DNA from: Streptomyces sp. T12
Lineage (GTDB): Bacteria; Actinomycetota; Actinomycetes; Streptomycetales; Streptomycetaceae
Direction: 5' to 3'
Assembly (NCBI RefSeq): GCF_028736035.1
Contig: NZ_CP117866.1
Location: 11,077,001-11,141,000, forward strand
Length of the DNA: 64,000 nt
Shown: one piece after another, positions 1-11,152 of the stretch
How the letters are laid out: each line of letters starts with the position of its first letter
How positions within the stretch are numbered: the first letter of the stretch is position 1
Notes under the pieces: model-generated
The model's input: the letters and a program-made list of their open reading frames with translations, nothing else
The model's database searches: none
What the model was told of the DNA's origin: nothing
Translations under genes and position numbers: made by a program

Positions 1-991
1 CGTCGTGGTTGCGCAGGAAGATGCCCCACTGGCAGCCGGAGGGGATGGCCGGGGTCTTGGCGAGGATTTCCGAGACCGGGTAGCGGGATTCCCGCCGTAC
101 GGCCATGAAGATCCTGGGCATGACGGGGAAGTGGAAGGCCATGTGGCACTCGTCGCCACCGTTTTGGAAGTCGCCGAAGTAATCGACGACGTCTTCAGGC
201 CACTGGTTCGCTTCGGCCAGCAGCACGGTGTCCGGATACATCGCGTCGATCTCACGGCGGACACGCCTGAGGAACTCATGGGTCGCGGGAAGGTTCTCGC
301 AGTTCGTGCCCTCCTCCGCGTACAGATAGGGCACCGCGTCCAGCCGGAATCCGTCGATTCCCAGGTCCAGCCAGAAGCGGAGGGCGGCCAGGATCTCCTC
401 CTGCACGGCCGGACTCTCGTAGTTCAGGTCGGGTTGGTGGGAGAAGAAGCGGTGGAAGAAGTACTGGCCTCGGACCGGGTCGTACGTCCAGTTGGAGGCT
501 TCGGTGTCGACGAAGATGATGCGGGCGTCGGCGTACTGCTTGTCGTCGTCGGCCCACATGTAGTAGTCGCCGTAGGGGCCGTCGGGGTCTTTCCTCGATT
601 CCTGGAACCACGGGTGCTGGTCGCTGGTGTGGTTCATGACGAAGTCGATGATGACCCGCATGCCGCGCTGATGGGCGGAGTCGACGAATTCGACGAAGTC
701 GGCGAGGTCACCGAATTCGGGCAGGACGGCAGTGTAGTCGGAGACGTCGTAGCCGCCGTCCCTGAGCGGTGATTTGAAGAAGGGCGGCAGCCACAGGCAG
801 TCGACGCCGAGCCATTGCAGGTAGTCGAGTTTGGCGGTAAGGCCTTTGAGGTCGCCGACGCCGTCGCCGTTGCTGTCCTGGAAGGAGCGGACCAGGACCT
901 CGTAGAAGACGGCGCGCTTGAACCAATCCGGGTCACGATCCTTGGCAGGCGTGTCCTCGAAGGTGTCCAGCACGGGCTCGTTGACGGTCAT
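1..991 (-). CDS. treS: Trehalose synthase TreS (C-terminus beyond window)
   Basis: GH13 enzyme interconverting maltose and trehalose in the cytoplasm, feeding the GlgE glycogen pathway. About 330 residues are visible; the rest lies left of the window. The N-terminus has the TreS pattern [13 protein letters not shown] followed by [14 protein letters not shown]. The barrel motifs [14 protein letters not shown] and [10 protein letters not shown] are present, the latter carrying the nucleophile Asp218; [11 protein letters not shown] supplies the acid/base Glu, and the fragment ends at FLRNHDE with the third acidic residue. The ATG at 991 overlaps the stop of glgE by four bases, so the two are translationally coupled. 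The order glgE-treS is usual for streptomycete glgE operons. Identification is firm. Confidence 0.94.
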   Translation of the reverse strand, partial: MTVNEPVLDTFEDTPAKDRDPDWFKRAVFYEVLVRSFQDSNGDGVGDLKGLTAKLDYLQWLGVDCLWLPPFFKSPLRDGGYDVSDYTAVLPEFGDLADFVEFVDSAHQRGMRVIIDFVMNHTSDQHPWFQESRKDPDGPYGDYYMWADDDKQYADARIIFVDTEASNWTYDPVRGQYFFHRFFSHQPDLNYESPAVQEEILAALRFWLDLGIDGFRLDAVPYLYAEEGTNCENLPATHEFLRRVRREIDAMYPDTVLLAEANQWPEDVVDYFGDFQNGGDECHMAFHFPVMPRIFMAVRRESRYPVSEILAKTPAIPSGCQWGIFLRNHD

Positions 992-3003
992 GACGCGGGG
1001 GACCCTCCGATCTGCGGTGCTGATGCCTGGACGTGGAGCACGTGCGCGGGCGCCCTGCCGGGCTCCAGACGTACGTAGTTGGTCCTGCCCCAGCGATAGG
1101 TCTCACCCGTCAGTTCGTCGTGCACGGACAGGGAGGCATCCCAGTCCAGGCCGAGTTGCGGCATGTCCAACGAGACCGTGGCCTCCTGGGTGTGGTGAGG
1201 ATCAAGGTTGGCGATCACCAGAACGGTGTCCGGGCCCGTGCGTTTGCTGTACGCGATGAGCGCGTCGTTGTCGGTCCGGTGGAAGCGGAGGTTCCGTAGC
1301 CGGTGGAGGGCGGGGTGGCTTCTTCGGACCGCGTTGAGCTGGGTGATCAGGGGGGCGATGGTGCGGCCCTCGCGTGCGGCGGCTTCCCAGTCGCGGCGCC
1401 GTAGCTGGTACTTCTCCGAGTGGAGGTATTCCTCGCTGCCGTTGCGCAGGGGGGTGTTCTCGCACAGTTCGTAGCCGCTGTAGATGCCCCAGGTGGGGGA
1501 GAGGGTGGCGGCCAGTACGGCGCGCAGCTCGAAGGCGGGGCGGCCGCCGTGCTGGAGGAACTCGTGCAGGATGTCGGGGGTGTTGGCGAAGAAGTTCGGC
1601 CGCATGTAGGAGGCCGCCTCGCCGGAGAGTTCGGTGAGGTACTCGGTGAGTTCCTGCTTGGTGTTGCGCCAGGTGAAGTAGGTGTAGGACTGCTGGAAGC
1701 CGATCTGGGCGAGGGTGTGCATCATCGCCGGGCGGGTGAATGCCTCGGCCAGGAAGATCACGTCCGGGTCGGTGCGGTTGATGTCGGCGATGACCTGCTG
1801 CCAGAACACGACCGGTTTGGTGTGCGGGTTGTCCACGCGGAAGATCCGCACGCCGTGGGCCATCCAGTGCCGCAGGACGCGCAGGGTCTCGGTGATCAGG
1901 CCGTCCAGGTCGGCGTCGAAGGCGAGGGGGTAGATGTCCTGGTACTTCTTCGGCGGGTTCTCGGCGTAGGCGATGGTGCCGTCGGGGCGGTGGTGGAACC
2001 ACTCGGGGTGTTTGTGCACCCAGGGGTGGTCGGGGGAGCACTGCAGGGCGAAGTCGAGGGCGATCTCCAGGCCCAGTTCGCCCGCCCGGGCCACGAAGTG
2101 GTCGAAGTCCTCGATCGTGCCCAGGTCGGGGTGGATCGCGTCGTGGCCGCCCTCGGGGGAGCCGATCGCCCAGGGCACGCCGACGTCCTCGGGGCCGGCG
2201 GAGAGGGTGTTGTTCGGGCCTTTGCGGAAGGTCGTGCCGATGGGGTGGATGGGCGGCAGGTAGACCACGTCGAAGCCCATCGCGGCGATCGCCGGCAGCC
2301 GGCGCGCGGCGGTGCGGAAGGTGCCGTGGGGCCGCTGCGGTGTGCCTTCGGAGCGGGGGAAGAACTCGTACCAGGAGCCGTACAGGGCCCTCTCGCGCTC
2401 CACCAGCAGCGGCAGCGGATCCGTCACCGTGACCAGATCCCGCAACGGATACCGCCCCAACACCGCATCCACGTTCGCCGCGAACGCCGCCTCCAGCCGT
2501 GACACGGGCGGCAGCGAGTCGTCCCGCAACGCCTCCGCGGCGGCCCGCACGGTCGCCCGCCCCGCGTCGTCGGGGACCGCGGCCGCCGCACGCTCGTACA
2601 GTTCGCCGCCCTCCTCCAGGACGAGCCCGACGTCGATGCCGGCCGGGACCTTGATCCGGGCGGTGTGGCGCCACGTGGCCACCGGATCGCTCCAGGCCTC
2701 CACCTGGAAGGTCCAGTGCCCCTCCGAGGCCGGCGTCACCTTGGCGCCCCAGCGGTCGCTTCCCGGGGTCAGCTCGTGCATCGGCGTCCACGGTCCGGGA
2801 CGGCCGTCGGGATCGGTCAGCACGACATTGGCGGCCACGGCGTCATGGCCCTCGCGGAACACGGTGGCGGTGACCTCGAAGGTCTCTCCCGCGACCGCCT
2901 TCGCCGGATGCCTGCCGCACTCCACGGCCGGCTGTACGTCCCGTACCGGGATGCGGCCGATCGTCCCGGTTCTGGTCCCGGTCTTCGTCTTGGTCCTGCC
3001 CAT
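988..3003 (-). CDS. glgE: Alpha-1,4-glucan:maltose-1-phosphate maltosyltransferase GlgE
   Basis: Transfers maltosyl units from maltose-1-phosphate to the non-reducing ends of alpha-1,4-glucan (GH13_3). The 671-residue length fits the family. An N-terminal immunoglobulin-like region (about residues 15-110) and helical segment precede the barrel, which starts around [14 protein letters not shown] and [12 protein letters not shown]. The nucleophile is Asp391 in RVDNPHTKP and the acid/base is Glu420 in LAEAFTRP. The N-terminus is lysine/threonine/glycine-rich ([13 protein letters not shown]), a low-complexity tail. First gene of a minus-strand operon with treS. With the nearby glgX it resembles the second glgE cluster known in some streptomycetes, but whether this genome has another copy cannot be seen here. 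Confidence 0.94.
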   Translation of the reverse strand: MGRTKTKTGTRTGTIGRIPVRDVQPAVECGRHPAKAVAGETFEVTATVFREGHDAVAANVVLTDPDGRPGPWTPMHELTPGSDRWGAKVTPASEGHWTFQVEAWSDPVATWRHTARIKVPAGIDVGLVLEEGGELYERAAAAVPDDAGRATVRAAAEALRDDSLPPVSRLEAAFAANVDAVLGRYPLRDLVTVTDPLPLLVERERALYGSWYEFFPRSEGTPQRPHGTFRTAARRLPAIAAMGFDVVYLPPIHPIGTTFRKGPNNTLSAGPEDVGVPWAIGSPEGGHDAIHPDLGTIEDFDHFVARAGELGLEIALDFALQCSPDHPWVHKHPEWFHHRPDGTIAYAENPPKKYQDIYPLAFDADLDGLITETLRVLRHWMAHGVRIFRVDNPHTKPVVFWQQVIADINRTDPDVIFLAEAFTRPAMMHTLAQIGFQQSYTYFTWRNTKQELTEYLTELSGEAASYMRPNFFANTPDILHEFLQHGGRPAFELRAVLAATLSPTWGIYSGYELCENTPLRNGSEEYLHSEKYQLRRRDWEAAAREGRTIAPLITQLNAVRRSHPALHRLRNLRFHRTDNDALIAYSKRTGPDTVLVIANLDPHHTQEATVSLDMPQLGLDWDASLSVHDELTGETYRWGRTNYVRLEPGRAPAHVLHVQASAPQIGGSPAS

Positions 3004-3068
3004 GGTTCACCTCCGCCGTGCTCGAGGCCGGGCACCAGGCCCGGCCGGGGGTCGAAGCTGCGCCGGAA

Positions 3069-3368
3069 CTACCTTCCGGCAAGGAAGCGCCACCGCCGTG
3101 ATCTCGGTGGGCCCCGCCGGGTGGCGGTCAGGTGGGGCCGCTCGTTCTGCTCCCGGAGGTAGGCCGCCAGGGTGATGCGCAGATAGCGCTCGGCCGCGTC
3201 CGCGGCCTCGCGCGCGCAGCGCTTTCCCATCAGCACGCACAGGGTGTACCCGGCGTCCTCGAAAGTGGCGCGCACCGTGTGGTCGGCAGGGGCCGCGAGC
3301 ATGGCGCGTTCCCAGGCCCGATATCGCCGCAGTTGCCGAGCGACTTCGGCTTTGGCCGGTAGCAGCAT
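3069..3368 (-). CDS. DUF5133-type small protein
   Basis: A 99-residue cytoplasmic protein starting MLLPAKAEVARQLRRYRAWE, which I recognise as the actinobacterial DUF5133 type; function unknown. The body is predicted helical, with the segment LCVLMGKRCAREAADAAERYL followed by a basic, arginine-rich tail. The ATG at 3368 was chosen because the family begins at MLLP; upstream residues in the same frame look like non-coding sequence. It ends 65 bp before the glgE start and could share its transcript. In streptomycetes such genes often lie near anti-sigma-like or stress genes, in line with the HATPase-like gene that starts about 300 bp away on the other strand. Confidence 0.65.
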   Translation of the reverse strand: MLLPAKAEVARQLRRYRAWERAMLAAPADHTVRATFEDAGYTLCVLMGKRCAREAADAAERYLRITLAAYLREQNERPHLTATRRGPPRSRRWRFLAGR

Positions 3369-3664
3369 GGCGCCGTTCACCTTCCGGGCTGCTCGATGAC
3401 GCGTCTCCCGACCGTCGGGCGGCACCCGTGCGCGCACACACGGGTTCCGTTACGGGCATCGAGGTCTTCACACATGGTGCACGGCCGACGACTCAGCGTC
3501 TTGTTGGAGCTTCAACCACCCCAGGTGTTTCCTCCTGTTGCACGAATGGCGTACCACCCCCACCCTGGAGTGACTCAGAAGCGATCAGTGCTCACGCTCC
3601 GTGCTCGGGGCCCGTCCCGCAGGGGCGAGGAGAGCGGGAGCTTCGCGGTGAGGAGGTAACGACG

Positions 3665-4173
3665 GTGAAGACCGCAGTGCCCTGCTACTACCACCTCGAC
3701 GTGGAAGTCAGCCCCGAACGGGTGGGACAGGTCAGCCGAATTCTGGCCGCTCACCTCCGGTACTGGGACCTGGAGACACTTGTCGAGCCCGTCCGCCACG
3801 GCACGGAGATGCTGCTGCGGGCCATCGACGAGCACGCGAAGGACAAGAACACCTCGATCGAGATGTGGTGGAACGGCCAGCACCTCATCACCGCCATCGG
3901 CGACAACGACCGTGCCCTGCGCCCGGACCACGAACTGCGCGCCTGCCTGCAGCACCTCGCCGCGATGAGCGACGGCTGGGGCTGCTGCGCCACCGAGACC
4001 GGCAGCAAGATCATCTGGTTCTCGCAGCGCGCCCGCGCCGGCGAACGTGCCCCGCTCGTGCCGACGGCGCCCGCACCCCACCTGCGCGAGGCGCTTCAGG
4101 TGCCCCGCGAGGTGCCCGTCACCGCCGTGGCCGACGCGGCGGGCATCCGGGACGTCGTCCTGGAGGAGGCCCG

Positions 4174-4177
<4 letters not shown>
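3665..4177 (+). CDS. Small HATPase-like (anti-sigma/pep-type) protein
   Basis: A 170-residue cytoplasmic protein resembling the GHKL ATPase fold of RsbW/SpoIIAB-like anti-sigma factors, strongly diverged. The segment DLETLVEPVRHGTEMLLRAI sits where the N-box helix is expected, IGDNDRALRP resembles the G1 loop, and GWGCCATETGSKIIWF matches the closing strand of such ATPases (WG...G..VWF). The GTG at 3665 follows an AGGAGG ribosome site at 3651-3656. Its stop overlaps the glgX GTG (GTGA at 4174-4177), so the two genes are coupled. Loss of canonical ATP-binding residues suggests it may not hydrolyse ATP. A role in tuning glycogen metabolism is inferred from position only. Confidence 0.6.
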
Positions 4178-6318
<2,141 letters not shown>

Positions 6319-6379
6319 GGGGCGCGGGGCTGTATCGACATGCGGCTCCGCCGCGGGGGCACCCCCGCAGTCGCACCTT

Positions 6380-7183
6380 CTACCGCTGACGGCGCGAAGT
6401 CACCGTGAACTGCGCCCCATCCGGATCCCGCAGCACAGCCTCCTCGCTCCCCTTCGACAGCACGCTGCCGCCATGCAGCTCAGCCGCCCGCGCACACCCC
6501 GCCACGTCGGTGACCGCGAAGTGAACCTGCCAGTGCGGCCGGATCGTCGGATCCGGCGCGGCCTCCAGCGCACCCGACTCGATCCGCGCCACGACATCGC
6601 CGCTGCTGCGCAGCACGACCTCCCCGGCCTCGTAGCGGACCTCGCAGCAACCGGGCCGCTCCGTCGCCCAGTCGAGGACCTCGCCGTAGAACATGGCGGC
6701 GTCGAAGGCGTCGCGGGTGTGCAGGCGGATGAAGGTGGGCGCCGCGCGCCGCCAGGTCTCCCAGTTGGAGGGGAGCTCGCCCTCCCAGACGCCGAAGGTC
6801 GCGCCGTCCCGGTCGGCCAGCAGCGCCGCACGCCCGGGCGGCAGCGAGAGCGGTCCGACGGCGGACGTGCCACCGCGCTCCTGCACGCGTGCCACGGCCT
6901 CGTCCGCGCTCGGCACGGCGAAGTACGGCGTCCAGGCGACGGCCATCTGCCACATCGTGGCGACCGCCGCGACCCCGGCGACCGGGATCCCGTCCGCCAG
7001 CGCGACCCAGAAGCGGTCGCCCAGCTTGGCGGGCCGCCAGCGCCAGCCCAGTACGGCCGAGTAGAACTCGTGGGTGGCCTCGAGATCGCGGCTGGTCAGG
7101 CTCACCCAGCAGGGTGCCCCGAACACGGAGTGTGTGGACACGACGTCGGCCGTGCTCCTGGTATTTCTCGCATCGTCGTTCAT
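6380..7183 (-). CDS. Two-domain VOC (glyoxalase/bleomycin-resistance fold) protein
   Basis: A 267-residue protein with two tandem vicinal-oxygen-chelate domains. The first begins at PCWVSLTSRDLEATHEFYSAVLGW (about residues 25-135), the second at TFIRLHTRDAFDAAMFYGEVLDW (about 150-265), each with the four-strand layout typical of the fold. Streptomycetes carry many such proteins, mostly uncharacterised; substrate cannot be assigned. It is read divergently from the ANTAR protein gene and ends 61 bp from the convergent glgX stop. Confidence 0.85.
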   Translation of the reverse strand: MNDDARNTRSTADVVSTHSVFGAPCWVSLTSRDLEATHEFYSAVLGWRWRPAKLGDRFWVALADGIPVAGVAAVATMWQMAVAWTPYFAVPSADEAVARVQERGGTSAVGPLSLPPGRAALLADRDGATFGVWEGELPSNWETWRRAAPTFIRLHTRDAFDAAMFYGEVLDWATERPGCCEVRYEAGEVVLRSSGDVVARIESGALEAAPDPTIRPHWQVHFAVTDVAGCARAAELHGGSVLSKGSEEAVLRDPDGAQFTVTSRRQR

Positions 7184-7352
7184 GGCAGTGGCGTCCTGGT
7201 CTCGCGCGACCGGCGGCCACCGGTCTCCTCCCAGTGTCCAGCCGGATCCGCTCCGGGGCCTGTCGAGTTACCCCCGGCGTGGCGCCGAAACGGCCGAGGA
7301 CCGGCCCTGCGCTTCACTGGCAGACGACCGGCGAAGCGGCGAGGATGGAGGC

Positions 7353-7685
7353 GTGGCACCGGTACCGCACGAACCCGCGGACGAGACCGACCGGATCCTC
7401 GAGCTGCAGGAGGAGGTCGAGCAGCTCAAGGAGGCGGTCGTCTCGCATGCCGTGGTGGACCAGGCGATCGGCATGGTCGTCGCGCTCGGCCGCGTGTCGC
7501 CGGACCAGGGGTGGGCCGTACTGAAGGACGTGTCCCAGCACACGAACATCAAGCTCCGCCAGGTCGCGGAACTGATTCTGCGCTGGGGCCGGGACGGGGA
7601 AATGCCGCCGGAGATCAGCGTCGAGCTCGAAGAGGCCCTCGAGCGGTACGGCCCGACGCAGATTCCGGGATCGGCCGAGGACTGA
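7353..7685 (+). CDS. ANTAR-domain protein
   Basis: A 110-residue protein. A short acidic helix (DRILELQEEVEQLKEAV) precedes an ANTAR-type three-helix domain (VVDQAIGMVVALGRVSPDQGWAVLKDVSQHTNIKLRQVAELIL). ANTAR domains bind paired RNA hairpins and prevent termination. No GAF or PAS sensor domain is present, so any signal input must come from a partner or from dimerisation. The GTG at 7353 was chosen over longer frames because GAGG lies 8 bases upstream and the conserved part starts soon after. It ends 15 bp from the convergent sigma-factor stop. Confidence 0.8.
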   Translation: MAPVPHEPADETDRILELQEEVEQLKEAVVSHAVVDQAIGMVVALGRVSPDQGWAVLKDVSQHTNIKLRQVAELILRWGRDGEMPPEISVELEEALERYGPTQIPGSAED

Positions 7686-7700
7686 CTCGCCCCTTCGGGT

Positions 7701-8492
7701 TCAACGGGCTTCCACGAGCATTTCGTCGCGCAAGTGGGCGAAGCAGCCGCTCAGCAGCCGCGAGACGTGCATCTGCGAGATGCCGAGCTGCTGCGCGATG
7801 CGGCTCTGGGTCATCCCGCCGAAGAAGCGGAGGTAGAGGATGGTCCGCTCCCGCTCCGGCAGTCGCTCCAGGCACGGCTTGACGGCCACCCGGTCCACGA
7901 CCACGTCGTACGCCGGATCGGGACCGCCGAGCGCGTCCCCCAGCGCGTAGCCGTCGGTGCCGGGCATCTCCGCCTCCAGCGACAGCGCGGAGAAGCACTC
8001 CAGGGCTTCCATCCCGGTGCGCACCTCGCTCTCGCTCAGATGCGCGTGCTCGGCGATCTCGGCAATGGTGGGCGCGCGCCCGGGGGTCTGCTGCGACAGC
8101 TCCTTCGCGGAGCTCCGCACCCGGTTACGCAGGTCCTGGACCCGGCGGGGCACGTGCAGCGTCCACATGTGGTCGCGGAAGTGCCGCTTGATCTCGCCGG
8201 TGATGGTGGGCACCGCGTATGCCTCGAAGGCGTGGCCGCGGGCCGGGTCGTAGTGGTCGACGGCCTTCACCAGTCCCAGGGCGGCCACCTGGTACAGGTC
8301 CTCGAGGGACTCGCCGCGCCCTTTGAACCGGACGGCGATCCGCTCGGCCATGGGCAACCAGGCCTGCACCAGATCGTCCCTGAGCGCCTTGCGTTCCGGC
8401 CCGTCGGGCAGTTCCACGAGCCGGTCGAACGCTTCCGCGGTGTCAGGGGCGTCGTCGTGCGGGTGCTGCTTCGTTCTGGTGGTGGCACTCAT
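7701..8492 (-). CDS. SigB/SigF/SigG-family RNA polymerase sigma factor
   Basis: A 263-residue group-3 sigma factor. Region 2 reads GRGESLEDLYQVAALGLVKAVDHYDPARGHAFEAYAVPTITGEIKRHFRDHMW (split here only by reading order), region 3 covers the RVQDLRNRV and PTIAEIAEHAHLSESEV segments, and region 4 contains LPERERTILYLRFFGGMTQSRIAQQLGISQMHVSRLL. This subfamily serves general stress and development in streptomycetes and is usually held by RsbW-like anti-sigma factors; no such partner is adjacent, although a degenerate HATPase gene lies about 3.5 kb away. The start ATG at 8492 is preceded by AGGAGG in reverse orientation. Confidence 0.9.
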   Translation of the reverse strand: MSATTRTKQHPHDDAPDTAEAFDRLVELPDGPERKALRDDLVQAWLPMAERIAVRFKGRGESLEDLYQVAALGLVKAVDHYDPARGHAFEAYAVPTITGEIKRHFRDHMWTLHVPRRVQDLRNRVRSSAKELSQQTPGRAPTIAEIAEHAHLSESEVRTGMEALECFSALSLEAEMPGTDGYALGDALGGPDPAYDVVVDRVAVKPCLERLPERERTILYLRFFGGMTQSRIAQQLGISQMHVSRLLSGCFAHLRDEMLVEAR

Positions 8493-8629
8493 CCGTGCGC
8501 ACCTCCTCAGCAGGTGCTGACTGGACAGACACCGTGGGAGGCGCGGATCCGGACCTCAGGAGGACACTCCGGAGCTCGATGGGCCGGCTCCCACGGAACG
8601 TGCCTCCTGTCCGAAGCACATATGGGTGG

Positions 8630-8655
8630 ATTCCCTCCCGAGGGGTATCTGAAAC
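8630..8655 (-). promoter_or_regulatory. Possible SigB-type promoter of the sigma-factor gene
   Basis: On the minus strand GTTTC (8655-8651) is followed after 15 bases by GGGAAT (8635-8630). The known SigB-family consensus is GTTT or GNNT, 14-16 bases, then GGGTAT or GGGTAC. One mismatch lies in the -10 element. If real it implies autoregulation with a leader of about 130 bases. Weak, based on sequence only. Confidence 0.25.
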
Positions 8656-8796
8656 AAAGTTCGTGAATGCGACTTCGTGTCGCCGTCGGATGACGGTGTG
8701 TTTACGGAGCGGCGGGCTCGGCACTGCAGTCCCCAGGGCGCATTACCTCTGCTATAGAGCTAATCTCGCCGACATGACGCAGGAGACCTTCCCGGA

Positions 8797-9225
8797 GTGG
8801 CCGACGCGCTCGTCGGGGTCCAGCGGCTGATCCGGCGCAGGCTGCGGCGGGCGATGCCCGCCCCGCAGTTGCGCGGCGCCGAGGTGGAGTTGTTGCGGCT
8901 GGTCGTGGAGCGACCCGGCATCGGGATCTCGGACGCGGCCAAGGAGCTGTACCTGGCGGGCACTTCCGTGTCGACGCTGGTGAACCAGCTGGCCCGGCAG
9001 GGCTTTCTGGCTCGCGAGACAGCCCCGGCCGACCGGCGCGCCGCCCGGCTGCTGCCCACCCCCGCGGCCGAGGCCCGGCTCGGCGAGTGGCGCAAGCGGA
9101 GCGCCGATCTCGTACGACGCCAGGTGTCGCGCCTCGACGAGGCGGACCGGGAGACGCTGCTCGCGGCGGTTCCGGCACCGCGCCGGCTGGCCGGCACACT
9201 GCACGAGGAGGCGGAGCGAGCATGA
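8797..9225 (+). CDS. MarR-family regulator (start possibly frameshifted)
   Basis: A winged-helix regulator of 142 residues from the GTG at 8797: recognition-helix region DAAKELYLAGTSVSTLVNQLARQGFLAR and wing ETAPADRRAARLLPT. An ATG at 8774 begins MTQETFPE, a natural family-like opening, but runs out of frame exactly where GTG 8797 picks up; adding one base at about 8797 would join them. Either the gene starts at 8797, using AGGAGA at 8781-8786, or one base has been lost. Its stop overlaps the ATG of the next gene (ATGA at 9222), a normal operon junction, but that next gene is clearly broken. It probably once controlled the ABC exporter. Confidence 0.65.
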   Translation: MADALVGVQRLIRRRLRRAMPAPQLRGAEVELLRLVVERPGIGISDAAKELYLAGTSVSTLVNQLARQGFLARETAPADRRAARLLPTPAAEARLGEWRKRSADLVRRQVSRLDEADRETLLAAVPAPRRLAGTLHEEAERA

Positions 9226-9703
9226 CGCGGCCGTCGCCGAGGCGGTGACCTGCACCGGGCTCGCCTACTCCTTCGGTGAGACCAACGCGGTCGACAGGCT
9301 CGACCTCACCGTGCGCGAGGGCGAGGTCTTCGGGCTGCTCGGTCCCAACGGCACCGCAAAGACCACGGCCGTCCACTGCATGACCACCCTCCTGCCGGTG
9401 CCGGGCCGGCATGGTCGGCGTCTTCGGTCACGACGCCGCGAACGACCGTATGGCCGTACGGCACCTGCTGGGCTACGTCCCGCAGCAGCTGTCCGCCGAC
9501 GCGGGCCTCACCGGCCGCGAGAACGTCGCCCTGTTCGCCCGCGTCTTCGACGTGCCCCGCCGCGAACGCGCCGGCCGCGTCGGCCAGGCTCTGACCGCGG
9601 TCGGCCTCACCGACGCCGCCGACCGGCTCGCCGCACCTACTCCGGCGGCATGGTCCGCCGCCTCGAACTCGCCCTACCCCCAGCCACACGCCGCCTCGGC
9701 TGA
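9222..9703 (+). pseudogene. Decayed drug-exporter ABC ATPase (DrrA type)
   Basis: Remnant of a DrrA-like ATPase. From the ATG at 9222 the frame stops after eight codons; the conserved start (VTCTGLAYSFGETNAVDRL) is in another frame from 9245. The Walker A reads GPNGTAKTT where GPNGAGKTT is expected, losing the key glycine. Near 9405 the coding frame shifts (GVFGHDAANDRMAVRHLLGYVPQQ continues from 9411), then returns to the first frame near 9640 for the signature TYSGGMVRRLELAL. Walker B, the H-loop and the whole C-terminal part are missing; the text runs directly into permease-like sequence. At least three frame disruptions and one large deletion show this is not a working gene. Confidence 0.85.
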
Positions 9704-10382
9704 CCGGGACCCCGCCGACACCATCGACCTACTGCTACGGCCGCCCGCACCCCGCGCCGGCTGGCGACTGCTGCCCGCCCGGGTCCTGGCGATGTGCGCC
9801 GTCGAGCTGCAGAAGCTGCGCCACGACCGCACCGAGCCCTACACCCGTGCGGTCCAGCCCGCCCTCTGGCTGCTGATCTTCGGTCAGACCTTCACCCGGC
9901 TCCGGACGATCCCCACCGACGGCGTCCCCTGCATCGACTATCCGGCCCCCGGCATCATCGCCCAGTCCGGCAAGGCGTTCGCGGCCGGGGTGAAGTCCCT
10001 GGTCCAAGCCGTCGTCGTGATCGTCATTGCCGCGCTGCTCGGCGTCGCGCCGACCTGGAACCCGCTGAAGCTGCTCGGCGTCGCCGCGGTCGTCGTCTTC
10101 GGATCCGCTTTCTTCTCCTGCCTGTCGATGATCATCGCCGGTATCGTCCTCAGCCGCGACCGGCTGATGGGTTTCGGCCAGGCCATCACGATGCCGCTGT
10201 TCTTCGGCTCCCACGCGCTCCACCCGCTGTCCGTGATGCCGGGCCGGCTCCAGGCGGTGAGCATGGCCAACCTGCTCAGCCACCAGGTCGACGCGCTGCG
10301 CGGCCTCCTCCTCGGCACTCCGGCACACCTCGCGCTCGGCATCGCCGCGGCCTCGTCGCTGCTGGGCCGGCCGGCTCGCTGA
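9704..10382 (+). pseudogene. Decayed ABC-2 permease (DrrB type)
   Basis: Remnant of the membrane partner of the preceding ATPase. It begins around DTIDLLLRPPAPRAGWRLLP without a start codon, fused in frame to ATPase remnants. The usual DrrB core is recognisable (QPALWLLIFGQTFTRL, DYPAPGIIAQ, LSRDRLMGFGQAITMPLFF, HQVDALRGLLLGTPAH). From memory of the family about 35 residues are missing after GIIAQ, where a membrane helix pair should be, and about 12 near the C-terminus. Three or four membrane helices remain of the usual six. The whole MarR-ATPase-permease operon appears to be decaying. Confidence 0.75.
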
Positions 10383-10460
10383 TCTTGGTGCGGAACGTGA
10401 TGTGCGGCACGTAGCCGAACTCGGCCGTCAGGCCAGAAAGCGGATTCTTCCTGCCCACGG

Positions 10461-10477
10461 CTTGATCGGTGATCAAG
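10461..10477. repeat. Short perfect dyad
   Basis: CTTGATC (10461-10467) and GATCAAG (10471-10477) flank GGT. It lies in the 189-base gap after the decayed permease and about 95 bases upstream of the next gene, so it might be an operator for that gene or debris. Nothing else recognisable was found in this gap apart from a minus-strand scrap reading GYVPHITFRTKIS near 10400, possibly a gene remnant. Confidence 0.3.
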
Positions 10478-10571
10478 GGGGCGAATGGGCTGGCCACAGC
10501 GCATTCTGCTCATTTGACAGTGCACTCGGCGCAAAGATAGGAAGCAGCTCTCTGAGGTCGAGAGGTGGACT

Positions 10572-11093
10572 GTGTACGAGCCGAACGTGGTCGGGGACTG
10601 GCACGAGTACGACGAGCATGCCGGTCTGCGTGTCCGCGTCCACTGCCTGGAAGCCGCGGAGCCACCGCGCGGGCGGGACGACGCCGCCGAAGGGCTGACG
10701 TACTTCAGGGTCCGCGTCACCGTCGAGAACCGTGGCGAGAGGCACCTCGGCATCCACCTCGAGGACGGCCAGATCGACGTGCGGATCGGCCGCGACGGCG
10801 AGGCCGCGTTCATCGACTGGCGCAACTCGCAGTTCATCGAGGGCTTCGACGTCTACCCGCTGCGCCGGGCCACCGCCGTGCTGTACGCGGCCGGCCCGGA
10901 GGCGAGTCTGAGCCAGGTCGACGTGCAGATCCAGCTGCGGGTCGAGGAGGAGTGGGCGGACCGCCGGCTGTGGACCGGCGGCCTCGGCCTGCAGGAGAAC
11001 TCCGTCGGAGCCCACTCCGTCACCCTGCGCGACGGCCTCGCGCTCCAGGTGAGCAACTTCCTGCGGGACCAGGCCGAAGAGGGCACCGCCTGA
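10572..11093 (+). CDS. Conserved-looking hypothetical protein
   Basis: A 173-residue soluble protein that I do not recognise by family. It has no signal peptide or membrane segment, and reads as a beta-rich domain: TYFRVRVTVENRGERHLGIHLEDGQIDVRIG resembles a strand ladder, and LYAAGPEASLSQVDVQIQLRVEEEW a second one. The GTG at 10572 follows GAGAGGTGG at 10560-10568. Codon use is normal for the window, supporting real coding. It is convergent with hemC, 59 bp away. No functional inference is justified. Confidence 0.65.
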   Translation: MYEPNVVGDWHEYDEHAGLRVRVHCLEAAEPPRGRDDAAEGLTYFRVRVTVENRGERHLGIHLEDGQIDVRIGRDGEAAFIDWRNSQFIEGFDVYPLRRATAVLYAAGPEASLSQVDVQIQLRVEEEWADRRLWTGGLGLQENSVGAHSVTLRDGLALQVSNFLRDQAEEGTA

Positions 11094-11152
11094 CGCGGAG
11101 CGGCTCGGCGGGGGCGTCGTCCGGCGCGGAAGCGCCCCGCGGGCCCGGCGTC

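Noticed and set aside
10390..10440. Gene start on the minus strand reading GYVPHITFRTKIS
   Set aside because: The matching stretch is too short to support a gene; at most a remnant.
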